In this document: in pieces, positions 26,919 through 36,927 of the stretch
Position numbering within the stretch: the stretch's first letter is position 1
Layout of the letters: the number at the start of each line of letters is the position of its first letter
Assembly: GCF_938041965.1 (NCBI RefSeq)
Contig: NZ_CALISE010000024.1
Location: 1-52,917, forward strand
DNA length: 52,917 bases
Reading direction: 5' to 3'
Origin: an uncultured Mogibacterium sp.
GTDB taxonomy: Bacteria > Bacillota > Clostridia > Peptostreptococcales > Anaerovoracaceae
Notes under the pieces: generated by a model
What the model saw: the letters and a program-made list of their open reading frames with translations, nothing else
Database searches by the model: none
What the model was told of the DNA's origin: nothing
Translations under genes and position numbers: made by a program

Positions 26919-29294
26919 TTATTTGTCTATAAAGGCGACCACAGTTACCCCTTCTCCACCTTGATCATATGAAGCGCCTGATACAGACTTGATGTTGCCA
27001 TTTCTTTTAAGCATATTCCTGATGCCATTACGAAGTATTCCCTCACCTCTGCCGTGCACAATCTGCACTTCATTTATACCTGATAAAAAAGCATCGTCTA
27101 TATACTTGCTAACTTCAAGTTCCGCATCGTCAAGGCTTTTCCCTATCACGTTGATAGATGGTGATATTGTCTTTGCCTTTGATGTATTCATTTTTGCGTA
27201 GCTCCTACGATTGCGCTCTTTTGTACCAGGCTTATTATTCTCGATAATCATAACATCCTTAATCTTTGCACCCATCTTTAGTGCTCCGATTCTCACCGTT
27301 AGGTTCCCGGAGGAATCTGGCGAAGTTTCAACTTCACCATTCTGACCGAGCTTAAGTAGCTTGATTCTAGTTCCCGGCTTCAAATCATCCGCCTTCGGAA
27401 CGTTTAAATTCTTGATCTTGCGTGGAGCAACGGCATTCTCAATTGACTTCTCCCTAAGTTTACGCTTGCTTTCTGCAACAACAGACGAAGAATTATTCCT
27501 GCCCTCCTTGGCTGCCTTTCTGAGCTCCTTGCTCACTTCCTTGACAGTCCTATTTGCATCGCTGATTATAGCACGAGCTTCTTCCTTAGCCTCTTCAATT
27601 ATCTTATGTTTGCTTTCCTTTGCTTTCGCAAGCTTTTCCTCAGCTTCCTTAAGTTTTTTCTCCGCTTCTGCCGCTTTGATGCGAGCTTCCTCGAGCGCTA
27701 TATCAACTTCCCTTTGATCTTCCTCTACTCTAGATACCGCACCCTCAAACTCGATATCACTTTCATTCATCAGAGATATCGCTCTATCGATAATACTTGG
27801 ATCAAGGCCGAGTTTTCTCGAAATTTCAAATGCATTAGACTTCCCAGGAAGTCCAACCTTTATCCTATATGTCGGTGCAAGTGCATCCATATCAAACTCC
27901 ATCGATGCATTTTCAACGCCATCCGTAGAAAGTGCATATTTCTTGAGTTCCGTATAATGGGTGGTCGCAACGATATGTGCACCTTTTTCTTTCAAGGCTT
28001 CAAGCATAGCGACACCAAGCGCCGCTCCCTCAGCGGGATCAGTTCCGGACCCCACTTCGTCGAGTAGTACTAGCGAGTCTTTGTCTGCATTTGCAATGAT
28101 ATTTGCAGTATTGAGCATATGAGAGGAGAATGTGCTCAGATTATTTTCGATGCTCTGTTCATCCCCAATTTCCGCATAAACTTCCTTGAATATCGGAATA
28201 TTGCTCTCTTCATAACACGGAACGTGTAGACCAGACTCTGTCATAAGTATGAATAATCCAATAGTCTTAAGAGTTACAGTCTTACCACCTGTATTAGGTC
28301 CAGTAATCAGAAGTGAATCATATCCATCACCTAGAGTTATATCAATCGGCACCACTTTCTCTGTATCGAGCAGTGGATGTCTACCTGCACGAATATAGAG
28401 AAACCCATCTTGATTCAGTTTTGGAGCAGTCGCATCCATCTTAACCGCAAGACGCCCCTTTGCATTTATAACGTCCAGTTTCACTAGAAGTTCTTGATTA
28501 TTTTTGAGCTCGTTATAATGCTCTCCTACTCGGTCTGATAGCACCTGAAGGATTCGCTCAATTTCTCGCTGCTCGGCTAATTCCAGTTCTCTAAGTTCAT
28601 TATTAAGACTTACTACAGCTTGTGGTTCAATAAAGAACGTAGCACCTGTTTTAGACTGGTCGTGGATGAGACCAGGTACCTTGCTGCTATATTCTCGCTT
28701 AACAGGTATTACGTATCTGCCATTCCTTAAAGTTACTATTGAATCCTGAAGATATGAATTGTTGTTTCCTGCACTAGTGTAGCTATCAATTTTTCGACGT
28801 ATACTCTCATTTTTGTTCCTGATTTCTCGTCTAATCTTATTTAGTTCAGGAGAGGCATTATCTGCCATCTCATCTTCAGACAGTATGCAGCGGTTTATCT
28901 CGCTCTCCAGCTTGGTATTTGGAGCAATTAGCGAATTTATCTCACCAATCATATGGATTTCAGGAACATCATAAGATAGGAAGTCCTTAACTTCCCTTGC
29001 GCCAGCTAGGCTGCGATTGATAGCAAGAAGCTCCCTCATCGAAAGTGATCTGCCCTTGCGTACAATATCTAGCAGACCTCTGATATCCCCAATTTCTCCA
29101 ACCGGAATACTGCCTTTATATAGAATAACGGAAACTGCTTCCGTAGTTTCCGTTAATGCTTCCTTAACCATCCGCATATTGGACATAGGCACGAATCCTT
29201 TAATGCGCTCTCGCGCAAGTTCTGACCCAGCCTGAGCGGAAAGAAGGTCTATTATTTTGTTGTACTCCAGAAGATTTAAAACCTTCTTATTCAT
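26919..29294 (-). CDS. mutS2: Endonuclease MutS2 with Smr domain
   Basis: The 791-residue protein has MutS core and ATPase domains (Walker A GPNTGGKTVTLK at about residue 331, LLDEVGSGTDPAEGAALG), a long charged coiled-coil stretch at about 500-630, and a C-terminal Smr nuclease domain with VHGRGEGILR. It lacks the MutS mismatch-recognition domain. MutS2 restrains recombination and in Bacillus splits collided ribosomes. I start at 29294, where GAGG precedes ATG; the start overlaps the zapA stop (ATGAATAA). A longer frame to 29378 has no start signal and would lie inside zapA. Confidence 0.95.
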   Translation of the reverse strand: MNKKVLNLLEYNKIIDLLSAQAGSELARERIKGFVPMSNMRMVKEALTETTEAVSVILYKGSIPVGEIGDIRGLLDIVRKGRSLSMRELLAINRSLAGAREVKDFLSYDVPEIHMIGEINSLIAPNTKLESEINRCILSEDEMADNASPELNKIRREIRNKNESIRRKIDSYTSAGNNNSYLQDSIVTLRNGRYVIPVKREYSSKVPGLIHDQSKTGATFFIEPQAVVSLNNELRELELAEQREIERILQVLSDRVGEHYNELKNNQELLVKLDVINAKGRLAVKMDATAPKLNQDGFLYIRAGRHPLLDTEKVVPIDITLGDGYDSLLITGPNTGGKTVTLKTIGLFILMTESGLHVPCYEESNIPIFKEVYAEIGDEQSIENNLSTFSSHMLNTANIIANADKDSLVLLDEVGSGTDPAEGAALGVAMLEALKEKGAHIVATTHYTELKKYALSTDGVENASMEFDMDALAPTYRIKVGLPGKSNAFEISRKLGLDPSIIDRAISLMNESDIEFEGAVSRVEEDQREVDIALEEARIKAAEAEKKLKEAEEKLAKAKESKHKIIEEAKEEARAIISDANRTVKEVSKELRKAAKEGRNNSSSVVAESKRKLREKSIENAVAPRKIKNLNVPKADDLKPGTRIKLLKLGQNGEVETSPDSSGNLTVRIGALKMGAKIKDVMIIENNKPGTKERNRRSYAKMNTSKAKTISPSINVIGKSLDDAELEVSKYIDDAFLSGINEVQIVHGRGEGILRNGIRNMLKRNGNIKSVSGASYDQGGEGVTVVAFIDK

Positions 29295-29766
29295 TCTCGC
29301 CTCTAAACTTCTGTAAGTTTCTAATTTCGTTCTTGAGATTAGTATTCTCCATCTGGAGATCAAAGTAAGCACTTTCAAGCTCCGAACACTTAGTCTCTAG
29401 AGCTTTATACTTCTCGCTCTCCTGAACATTCATATCTGATACAGTTGTCATCTTATCCTTCAGATCAGATACTTGTAGCTTAGCATCCTCCCAGAGTGAG
29501 ATATAGTGCTTAACATCGTTATCAAGCTGATGATTCTCAGTCTGCAGCTTAAGCAACAAATCACTATTATCCATGAGTTTCTCAGCTAAGTTGATAGCTG
29601 TCAAAACTGCACTTCTGTAATTTGGATTGCTATTAAGCATCTTGCTGGTATGTCTAAGCTCATCGTCTACGTACTTAGCAATTTCCTTAATCTTATCCTC
29701 GCTCTTATCTCCAGATAGGACATAGTCATTGCCACAGATTGTAACGTCTGCTTTGCATTTTTCCAT
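29287..29766 (-). CDS. zapA: Cell division protein ZapA
   Basis: The 159-residue protein begins with a ZapA domain (KADVTICGNDYVLSGDKSEDKIKEIAKYVDDELR), which promotes FtsZ filament bundling, and continues into a long coiled coil to the C-terminus. GGAG lies 6 nt before the ATG at 29766; an ATG four codons upstream overlaps that site. It overlaps mutS2 by 8 bases and lies near ftsZ, which fits its role at the Z ring. Confidence 0.9.
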   Translation of the reverse strand: MEKCKADVTICGNDYVLSGDKSEDKIKEIAKYVDDELRHTSKMLNSNPNYRSAVLTAINLAEKLMDNSDLLLKLQTENHQLDNDVKHYISLWEDAKLQVSDLKDKMTTVSDMNVQESEKYKALETKCSELESAYFDLQMENTNLKNEIRNLQKFRGENE

Positions 29767-29802
29767 AATATACTCCATTCTGCTATAAACGTTATATCCG
29801 TA

Positions 29803-30648
29803 TTATCCCTCAGCAGCCCTTATCGCCTCGTACATGAGTATCGAAGCACATATCGCTGCATTAAGCGACTCAACTTCACCTTGCATTGGTATAGTCACAC
29901 GGACATCGGAACATTCCATAATCTCGTCACTGATACCATTGCCTTCATTTCCTATAATAAGTGCTATATCCTTTTCAAGGTTACACTCATAATAAGGACA
30001 CCCTTCTCTTGGATCTGTAACTACAATCTTCTTATCAAGTAAGGTTACTAAAGCCTTTAACTCTTCAACATCATCGAGTTCTACAACAGAAATCCCGAAT
30101 ATCATTCCTGCTGACGCTCGAAGAACCTTAGGTGAAAAGACATCTGCAGTACCCTTTATCGTCGCAATTATTGAATATCCTGTTGCAACAGCAGTCCTAA
30201 TCATAGTCCCTATATTACCCGGGTCCTGAAGTCTATCTAACACGAGAATATTATTTGTGCCAATAGATTCTAAACTGTCTATGGTATCCAGTCTATAGGA
30301 GCTTTTATCAACGACCGCAATAATCCCAGATCCATTTTCCGCATCGCTTATCTTATCAAATAGATAGCGTGGAATCAGGTATATATTACGATATTCAACG
30401 CCTTCAGCTAGCTCATCAGCAATATCTCCGTAATCAAAATCATCTGATATGAGAACGAATTTAATATGCTGCGCTTTACTTAGTGCCGCTCTTACAAGGT
30501 TGATTCCTTCGATAACGAATTCACCACGCTTATCACGGTATTTTTTTCTACCAAGTTTATTAATAAGGCGTATCTTATCATTGTCAGGTGAACTAATGAA
30601 TCTATATGACTCATTAGTCTTCCTGCCGTATTCGTTATAAGCTTCCAC
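29803..30648 (-). CDS. TrmH/SpoU-family RNA 2'-O-methyltransferase
   Basis: The 281-residue protein has an N-terminal RNA-binding domain (KIRLINKLGRKKYRDKRGEFVIEGINLV) and a SPOUT knot domain with the three family motifs: LDRLQDPGNIGTMIRTA, LIIGNEGNGISDEI and IPMQGEVESLNAAICASILMYE. It probably methylates a 2'-hydroxyl in rRNA or tRNA; the site cannot be named. Its GTG start overlaps the ftsZ TAG stop (TAGTG) with no good ribosome-binding site, so it should depend on ftsZ translation. Confidence 0.88.
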   Translation of the reverse strand: MEAYNEYGRKTNESYRFISSPDNDKIRLINKLGRKKYRDKRGEFVIEGINLVRAALSKAQHIKFVLISDDFDYGDIADELAEGVEYRNIYLIPRYLFDKISDAENGSGIIAVVDKSSYRLDTIDSLESIGTNNILVLDRLQDPGNIGTMIRTAVATGYSIIATIKGTADVFSPKVLRASAGMIFGISVVELDDVEELKALVTLLDKKIVVTDPREGCPYYECNLEKDIALIIGNEGNGISDEIMECSDVRVTIPMQGEVESLNAAICASILMYEAIRAAEG

Positions 30649-31790
30649 TACTTAAGGAAATCAGGAACATCAAAGTCAGATGATCCACTATTGTCCTTAT
30701 GGTCTTCCTTCATGAAGTCGCTCATGTCAACAATCTGACCTTCAAGTCCGTCAACATTAACACGTGTTCCACGAACACTAGGTGATGCAACTTCAGGAGT
30801 CTCATTAATTGGAGCAGAAAGCCCGCCACTTGTAAAATCAGTTGCGATAAGTGTAATAGACACTTTATCATTCATATTCTCATTGACTGTAGCTCCAAAT
30901 ATAATGTTCGCATCAGGATCAGCCTCGTCTTGAATCTTGCTAGCAATCTTGCTGATATCCTGCATACCCATATCATATCCACCACAAACATATAGAAGTA
31001 TAGATCTAGCTCCATCGATTGATGTCTCAAGAAGAGGACTCTCGATAGCATTTCTAACGGCATCTTCAATTCTGTTGTCGCCTGTACCGATGCCAACGCC
31101 CATGTGAGCAACTCCTCTGCCCTCCATAATCGTCTTAACATCTGCAAAGTCAACGTTAACGATTCCGTATTCAGAAATAAGATCAGAAATACCCTGTACA
31201 CCCTGTCTTAGTACATCGTCAGCCATTGAGAATGCTTCAAGCATTGTCGTGTTCTTTTCGCTCGAATCAATAAGTCTATCGTTAGGAATGATAACAAGAG
31301 AATCAACAAAATTAGTCAGATACTGTATACCCTTTGTCGCTCTGTTCCAACGCTTCTTACCTTCAAACGAGAATGGCTTAGTAACTACTGCAACTGTTAG
31401 CGCACCACAGTCCATCGCAGCTTTAGCGATAATTGGCGCAGCACCTGTACCAGTTCCGCCACCCATGCCAGCAGTTACAAATACCATATCTGCATCCTGC
31501 AGATAACCTGAAATCTCCTCTAGGGTCTCCTCAGCTGCTCTCTGACCAATCTCAGGATTAGCACCCGCACCACGACCTCCAGTTAACTTTTCTCCTATCT
31601 GAATCTTTACTTCAGCTTTGCACTTTGCAAGAGCCTGCTTATCAGTGTTAACCGCAATAAAGGTTACACCTTGAAGATTCTCGTCAACCATTCTATTGAT
31701 GGCGTTACAACCGCCGCCGCCTACACCTACGACTTTGATAATCGCAGCATTATCAGTGCTGGATACGAAGTCTGAAACAAATTCCATCAT
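30648..31790 (-). CDS. ftsZ: Cell division protein FtsZ
   Basis: The 380-residue tubulin homologue forms the Z ring. It shows the GTP-binding VGVGGGGCNAINRM, the signature GMGGGTGTGAAPIIA, the T7-loop synergy region NVDFADVKTIM and a variable linker. The conserved C-terminal tail DFDVPDFLK recruits partners. AGGAGG lies 6 nt before the first ATG. No ftsA lies between ftsQ and ftsZ. Confidence 0.98.
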   Translation of the reverse strand: MMEFVSDFVSSTDNAAIIKVVGVGGGGCNAINRMVDENLQGVTFIAVNTDKQALAKCKAEVKIQIGEKLTGGRGAGANPEIGQRAAEETLEEISGYLQDADMVFVTAGMGGGTGTGAAPIIAKAAMDCGALTVAVVTKPFSFEGKKRWNRATKGIQYLTNFVDSLVIIPNDRLIDSSEKNTTMLEAFSMADDVLRQGVQGISDLISEYGIVNVDFADVKTIMEGRGVAHMGVGIGTGDNRIEDAVRNAIESPLLETSIDGARSILLYVCGGYDMGMQDISKIASKIQDEADPDANIIFGATVNENMNDKVSITLIATDFTSGGLSAPINETPEVASPSVRGTRVNVDGLEGQIVDMSDFMKEDHKDNSGSSDFDVPDFLK

Positions 31791-31939
31791 AAAGCCCCTC
31801 CTATTATCGACTAAATCTAACTAATAATATCATATTGAATAACACAATGCACTATATATACGGTTCTTTTTTGCATTCATACCACAAAATACATGGTTTT
31901 TTATTGTTTTTAATTAACAAATAATTAATATCTGTTATT

Positions 31940-33136
31940 TTATAGTTCAGGTGTAAATGATGCATACCCATCGGACGAAATTGTAATTGTACCACGCTTA
32001 ATATTTCGTTTGAATAGTTCATCGAGCACCTTGTGCAGTCGTCCTTTATCGATATTATCTTTAAGGTCCTTATATTTACTCTTTACCACCAGTGAATCAT
32101 ATACATTTGCTGTTATAAATAGCTCTGTAATATTTATTTTAGTGAAGTAAACATCCCCCGCTTCCATAGACCTAAGAAGGGATAATAGTTCTTTGAATAA
32201 CTCTGGACTATTAACCCCCACAGTCTCTCCGAGCTTAACCTTTTTAACCTTAAACCCTGTGACAATTGTTAGCTTCGGCTTTGTTTTAGTTATTCTCAGC
32301 AGAGTTCCGTTATTATCTATTATCAGGAACTGATCTCCATAAGTCATGGCAGCAACCTGGATTCTCTCTTTTACATTTATAACAATCGTGCTCGGCAACT
32401 TTCTATAAACTCTTGCTTCCTCTATATATGGATTTTTTTCGAGATAATTAAGCATATTACCTTTATTAAGTTTGTAAATGATGTTCTGCCCTGTACTAGC
32501 ATGTGCCATATTTGAAATCTCTTCATCAGTGAAGTATTTATTGCCTTGAACATCAATTGTATCTACTGTAAAGAAGCTTGATAAAGAAAACGCTGTAGCT
32601 GCAATTATGACCCCTAGAATGATAAAGATTCTCGTAAAAAAGCCTGGCATTTTAAGCTTTCTTTTGCGCTTCATCCGTCGCTTCTCTATATCATCAATAT
32701 CTGATTTTGATTTTCTATCATCCGAAGTCTCGACTTCTTCATTTGCACTAGAACCTATTTCGTCAGGATTTCCACTTCCCTTACGCTGTGATGCCCTTCC
32801 CTCTACTGTCTCTTTATCCGATGAATCATCTTCTAATGATTGATCATTATCACTTTTATCATCACCTGAGGTCTCAGGTGCATCAGAATCATTATTAGCA
32901 TTAGAAATACTTGTTTTTCCTTGTTCAGAATCGGTTTCTAGATCGTTTTGTGTATCTGCTTCATTCTTATTTTCTGGTTTTTCATCTTCCTTGACAGTCT
33001 TCTCTGGCTCTTTGTCAGCAGCCGACTGATCGTTAGATACTATATATGCTTCTAGTTCATCTTTAGCACCGTTAAAAAGCGATTGTAGGTATTCCTCTTT
33101 ACTCAGTTCAGGTTTAGTGTTCTTATCCTTTTTCAT
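31940..33136 (-). CDS. ftsQ: Cell division protein FtsQ/DivIB with long acidic cytoplasmic tail
   Basis: The 398-residue protein has a cytoplasmic tail of about 150 residues, very rich in Asp, Glu, Ser and Asn, then a basic patch RRMKRKRKLK, one membrane segment at about 166-187, a POTRA domain (VDTIDVQGNKYFTDEEISNM, PYIEEARVYRKLPSTIVINVKER) and the FtsQ domain. It links FtsL to the division synthase. GGGGG precedes the ATG. The acidic tail is unusually long and probably disordered. A perfect CACCTGA/TCAGGTG palindrome lies in its DNA at 32863-32880. Confidence 0.88.
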   Translation of the reverse strand: MKKDKNTKPELSKEEYLQSLFNGAKDELEAYIVSNDQSAADKEPEKTVKEDEKPENKNEADTQNDLETDSEQGKTSISNANNDSDAPETSGDDKSDNDQSLEDDSSDKETVEGRASQRKGSGNPDEIGSSANEEVETSDDRKSKSDIDDIEKRRMKRKRKLKMPGFFTRIFIILGVIIAATAFSLSSFFTVDTIDVQGNKYFTDEEISNMAHASTGQNIIYKLNKGNMLNYLEKNPYIEEARVYRKLPSTIVINVKERIQVAAMTYGDQFLIIDNNGTLLRITKTKPKLTIVTGFKVKKVKLGETVGVNSPELFKELLSLLRSMEAGDVYFTKINITELFITANVYDSLVVKSKYKDLKDNIDKGRLHKVLDELFKRNIKRGTITISSDGYASFTPEL

Positions 33137-33144
33137 TGAACCCC

Positions 33145-34257
33145 CTATCTTCGTCTAGCTTTTACGTCACTAATTATCTCATCACAAATTATTTTTGCAG
33201 CGTCAACTGGAGCTGATTTATAGCTTCCTTCTTCCATCTCCTCCAAAAGAGTCCCATCTGTCCTAAGAGCCTTTAATGCATTGAGCACCCTGAGCTCTAC
33301 ATCACCGTCTTCAGTGATAAGAACGGCACCTCCGTTATCAGCAACGGCTTTCGCATTGTAATATTGATGATCACCCGTTACGTTTGGCGATGGAATAAAA
33401 ATAGCTGCTCGTCCAGCCATGGTTACTTCTGCTGTTGAAAGTGCACCTGACCTACAGATGATTACGTTGCTTGCAGACAGCATCTTTGCCATTTCAGAGA
33501 TATATGGCATCAATCTAACATTTGCAGGTACTTCCTTGCCGCCAATTTTTAGTCTAGCATTGACTTGTTCATAATAGTCCTTTCCTGTACCAAACAAGAT
33601 AGTTACATTACTATTATCTCCATATTTGTTTATTATCGCGAGTCCGATGTCGTTAATAGTTTCGGCACCTAAACTGCCTCCAAAAATCAAGACAACAAAA
33701 TCATCTTGTGCGATGCCTAGTTCAGAACGAGCAAGGTCTCTGTTTTGCTCTCCAAATTCGTTTCTAACTGGATTCCCTGTATATACTACCTTCTCACTAG
33801 GGAAGTACTTTCGTGCTGCCTCAAACCCTAGAAACACTCTTCTAGCATACTTAGATAGTAGCTTGTTTGCGACACCAGGATAAGCGTTCTGCTCATGAAT
33901 ATATACCGGAATCTTAAGGGCTTTTGCTGCTAGAACTACCGGGACACTTACAAAGCTGCCTGTACTTACAACAAGATCAGGCTTAAACTGCTTCATTACG
34001 TTAATCGCCTGCCTCTTTCCCCTTTCATTTTTGAAAAGTGTCTTAGCGAACTTAAGAGGACTACTTCTATCAAACCATCTCGAGTCTATATACTTTAGAT
34101 CATATCCGTATTTTGGTACGATATAGCGCTCCATGCCCTCATCAGAACCGAGGTACAGGAAGTCTGCATCCCTATCGATTTCCTTGAATTGATCTGCAAT
34201 CGCTAGTGCAGGATAAATATGACCACCCGTGATTCCCCCAGTTAAAATTACTCTCAT
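33145..34257 (-). CDS. murG: UDP-GlcNAc:lipid I transferase MurG
   Basis: MurG adds GlcNAc to lipid I to give lipid II at the inner membrane face. The 370-residue GT28 enzyme shows the N-terminal loop GGITGGHIYPALAIAD, YIHEQNAYPGVANKLL, LIFGGSLGAETIND and the C-terminal donor site CRSGALSTAEV. It starts 2 nt after the ftsW stop, so the pair is tightly coupled. Confidence 0.97.
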   Translation of the reverse strand: MRVILTGGITGGHIYPALAIADQFKEIDRDADFLYLGSDEGMERYIVPKYGYDLKYIDSRWFDRSSPLKFAKTLFKNERGKRQAINVMKQFKPDLVVSTGSFVSVPVVLAAKALKIPVYIHEQNAYPGVANKLLSKYARRVFLGFEAARKYFPSEKVVYTGNPVRNEFGEQNRDLARSELGIAQDDFVVLIFGGSLGAETINDIGLAIINKYGDNSNVTILFGTGKDYYEQVNARLKIGGKEVPANVRLMPYISEMAKMLSASNVIICRSGALSTAEVTMAGRAAIFIPSPNVTGDHQYYNAKAVADNGGAVLITEDGDVELRVLNALKALRTDGTLLEEMEEGSYKSAPVDAAKIICDEIISDVKARRR

Positions 34258-34259
34258 CT

Positions 34260-35513
34260 CTACTTCGCCCTTCCTTGCTTAGATATATTTAGCATTATGC
34301 CCATAGACGCCATGAACACCCATAACGATGTACCACCATAACTAACGAATGGCAATGTAATACCTGTTGCCGGCATAGATGCGGTTACAACAGCCACATT
34401 TACAATAACCTGTAACCCAAGCATAATAGCAATTCCTGCAGCCATGAATAGCCCTAGCTTATCCTTGGCCTTAGATGAAACCATAATACATCTCCATATT
34501 AGAACAAGATATACAATCATCATTATAAAGATTCCTACGAAACCGAGTTCTTCGCCTATTATCGCTAGGATAAAGTCATTCTGTGGCTCTGGTAGATATA
34601 GGTTCTTGGAGATACTATTCCCAAGACCTAACCCCTTGAATCCTCCATTTCCTAGTGCAATTATGGATTGTGAAACTTGATATCCCTCTCCTTGAGCATC
34701 CTTAAATGGCTCCATCCAGTTGGTAAGTCTTGAGTACCAATGCGTGTGCCTAAAAAACAGCAGAATCGAGACCATACCAACACCCAAGCTACCAAACGCA
34801 ATGACAATATATTTCCAAGCTAGCCCACCTACAAATAGAATACCGATCATAATGGCCACGATTACAATTGCTGTAGATAAGTTTGGCTGCTTAATGATCA
34901 AAGCTGCATGAACCACCATAAGTGCTAATATAGTTGACATTCCGGTAATCCCTTGTTTTGCTTTATTAGGATGTTCCGCAAGGTATGTGGCAGTAAAAAT
35001 TATCATGGCCAGCTTCGATATTTCACTCGGGGTAATTCTGATTGGACCTATAAATATCCATCTCCTCGCGAAATTTACAGTTACTCCTAAAGGTGTGAAA
35101 AGAAGCAATAGCATCAATAAGCTAAACAGCGCAATCTGCTTGTAATACTTAGAATACGAATGATAGTCTACTTTTGAAAAAACAAGCAGAATAGCAAAGC
35201 CTGATACAGCAAAAGCAACCTGCCTCTTCAGAAAGTAATATGCATCCGTTGATTTCGCAAGTGTAGAATAATAGCCTGCACTAAATACCATCACCACTCC
35301 GAACATGGTAAGCGCAGCAACCAGTAAAAGTATAGTGAAATCGCTTTCCGTATACAAACTGCTCATCGCTCCTTTAAAGAACTTACGACTCGATGATAGC
35401 TTGCTAGTCCTAGTGGAAACTTCCGCTTTAGACTTGTTATTCTTTTTTGACTTTTTAATATTGCTTGGTTTCTTCAATTTTGGCTTCCCTCTATCCCAAA
35501 CTCTAATGAACAC
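34260..35513 (-). CDS. ftsW: SEDS glycan polymerase FtsW
   Basis: The 417-residue SEDS protein has ten predicted membrane helices and the family motif LPEPQNDFILAIIGEELGF. It also shows TPSEISKLAMI and the C-terminal ATGITLPFVSYGGTSLW. It polymerises lipid II for the septum with the partner PBP. A basic N-terminal tail of about 50 residues precedes the first helix. The start is a GTG 7 nt after murD without a strong ribosome-binding site; an internal TTG further in is possible. Confidence 0.93.
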   Translation of the reverse strand: MFIRVWDRGKPKLKKPSNIKKSKKNNKSKAEVSTRTSKLSSSRKFFKGAMSSLYTESDFTILLLVAALTMFGVVMVFSAGYYSTLAKSTDAYYFLKRQVAFAVSGFAILLVFSKVDYHSYSKYYKQIALFSLLMLLLLFTPLGVTVNFARRWIFIGPIRITPSEISKLAMIIFTATYLAEHPNKAKQGITGMSTILALMVVHAALIIKQPNLSTAIVIVAIMIGILFVGGLAWKYIVIAFGSLGVGMVSILLFFRHTHWYSRLTNWMEPFKDAQGEGYQVSQSIIALGNGGFKGLGLGNSISKNLYLPEPQNDFILAIIGEELGFVGIFIMMIVYLVLIWRCIMVSSKAKDKLGLFMAAGIAIMLGLQVIVNVAVVTASMPATGITLPFVSYGGTSLWVFMASMGIMLNISKQGRAK

Positions 35514-35519
35514 TAACTA

Positions 35520-36908
35520 CTATCTCAGCAGTTGATTTACACAGTTTTTAAAATGGTCACCGCGTTGCTCATAATTATCGTACATATCCCAACTTGCGCA
35601 AGCAGGTGATAATAGCACTTTGTCGCCTGATTCAGAGAGTTTATGCGCTCTCTTTACACAATCATTCATATCATTTTCATGGTAGATATTTGAGAATCCA
35701 GCAGCCCTTGCTGCCTTATCAATCTCTTTTGCATCTCTTCCTAGTAAAACAAGCGCTTTTACACGACCAAGCAGGTTTTCGCCGAGCTCCGTAAAATCTT
35801 GTGCTTTTCCATCTCCGCCTGCAATCAAGATAATATCCCTCTCTAAGGCCTTTAACGCGATTATTGAAGCATCTACATTTGTTCCCTTTGAATCATTATA
35901 AAACTTTACCCCATCGACAATACCGCAGTATTCTATTCTATGTTCAACACCAGGGAATTTCTTAAGTGCATCGGCGATGACAGCGGCATCAATACCAGCA
36001 AAAAACGAAATTGCAGCTGCAGCAAGAGCATTCTCTATGTTGTGGTTACCGATTATTTTAAGCTCATCCTTGCTACAGATCTGATGAACTATTCCATTTT
36101 CATCTCTGATTACGATATAGCTATCGTCTATATATGCCCCAAAGTCAAGCTCTTCTGTTCTGCTAAATGGTACTAGCCTTGCCTTCGTATTATCTCCAAG
36201 AGCAAGACACGCCTTATCGTCATAGTTTATAACCATGTACTCATCAGAAGTCTGGTTCTTGCCTATCGCAGCCTTACAAGCGCCATAAGCTTCCATACTA
36301 CCGTGTCTATTAAGGTGATCCGGAGTAAAGTTAAGTATTGCGGATACTACAGGCTTGAACCTTGAAACTGTTTCAAGTTGAAAGCTGCTTGCCTCGGTTA
36401 TCATCCATTCATCATCCGCTGAATCCTGCACCTTTGAAATAGTAGCAACACCTATATTGCCAACTACAGTGTACTTCCTGCCAGACTCCTCAAAAATTTT
36501 GCCTACCAAACTTGTAGTCGTCGTCTTACCATTAGTTCCGGTAATCGCTACAAACTTACCATAAGATAGTCTATATGCCATCTCTAATTCGCCAATTACT
36601 TCTACCCCATGGTTTCTTCCATCATTAAGAAATGTAAGATTAGGCTTCACTCCCGGGCTGAGCACGACGATGTCAAAACTGCCCATATGCTCTGGTGTTG
36701 ATCCAAAATAGTATTCTATACCCTCTCTATCTAGGAATGTTATGAATTTAGGATCTATCTTTTCTACTGTATTGATGTCCTGTGCTGTTACTGTCGAGCC
36801 AAGAGCATGGAGCTCTTTTACAGCCGCCATTCCAGAGCGGCCCATTCCTACAATAAGGATTTTTTTATCGGAGACTTCTCTTCTGTATTCATCAACTGTA
36901 TAACTCAT
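35520..36908 (-). CDS. murD: UDP-MurNAc-L-Ala--D-Glu ligase MurD
   Basis: MurD adds D-glutamate to UDP-MurNAc-L-Ala. The 462-residue protein has an N-terminal Rossmann domain (KKILIVGMGRSGMAAV), the ATP loop ITGTNGKTTTTSLV, EASSFQLE, NFTPDHLNRHG, and the C-terminal YNDSKGTNVDASI and LLSPACASWDMYDNYEQRG motifs. GGAG precedes the ATG. It lies between mraY and ftsW, the standard dcw order. Confidence 0.97.
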   Translation of the reverse strand: MSYTVDEYRREVSDKKILIVGMGRSGMAAVKELHALGSTVTAQDINTVEKIDPKFITFLDREGIEYYFGSTPEHMGSFDIVVLSPGVKPNLTFLNDGRNHGVEVIGELEMAYRLSYGKFVAITGTNGKTTTTSLVGKIFEESGRKYTVVGNIGVATISKVQDSADDEWMITEASSFQLETVSRFKPVVSAILNFTPDHLNRHGSMEAYGACKAAIGKNQTSDEYMVINYDDKACLALGDNTKARLVPFSRTEELDFGAYIDDSYIVIRDENGIVHQICSKDELKIIGNHNIENALAAAAISFFAGIDAAVIADALKKFPGVEHRIEYCGIVDGVKFYNDSKGTNVDASIIALKALERDIILIAGGDGKAQDFTELGENLLGRVKALVLLGRDAKEIDKAARAAGFSNIYHENDMNDCVKRAHKLSESGDKVLLSPACASWDMYDNYEQRGDHFKNCVNQLLR

Positions 36909-36927
36909 AATTCACTCCTCACCAGTT

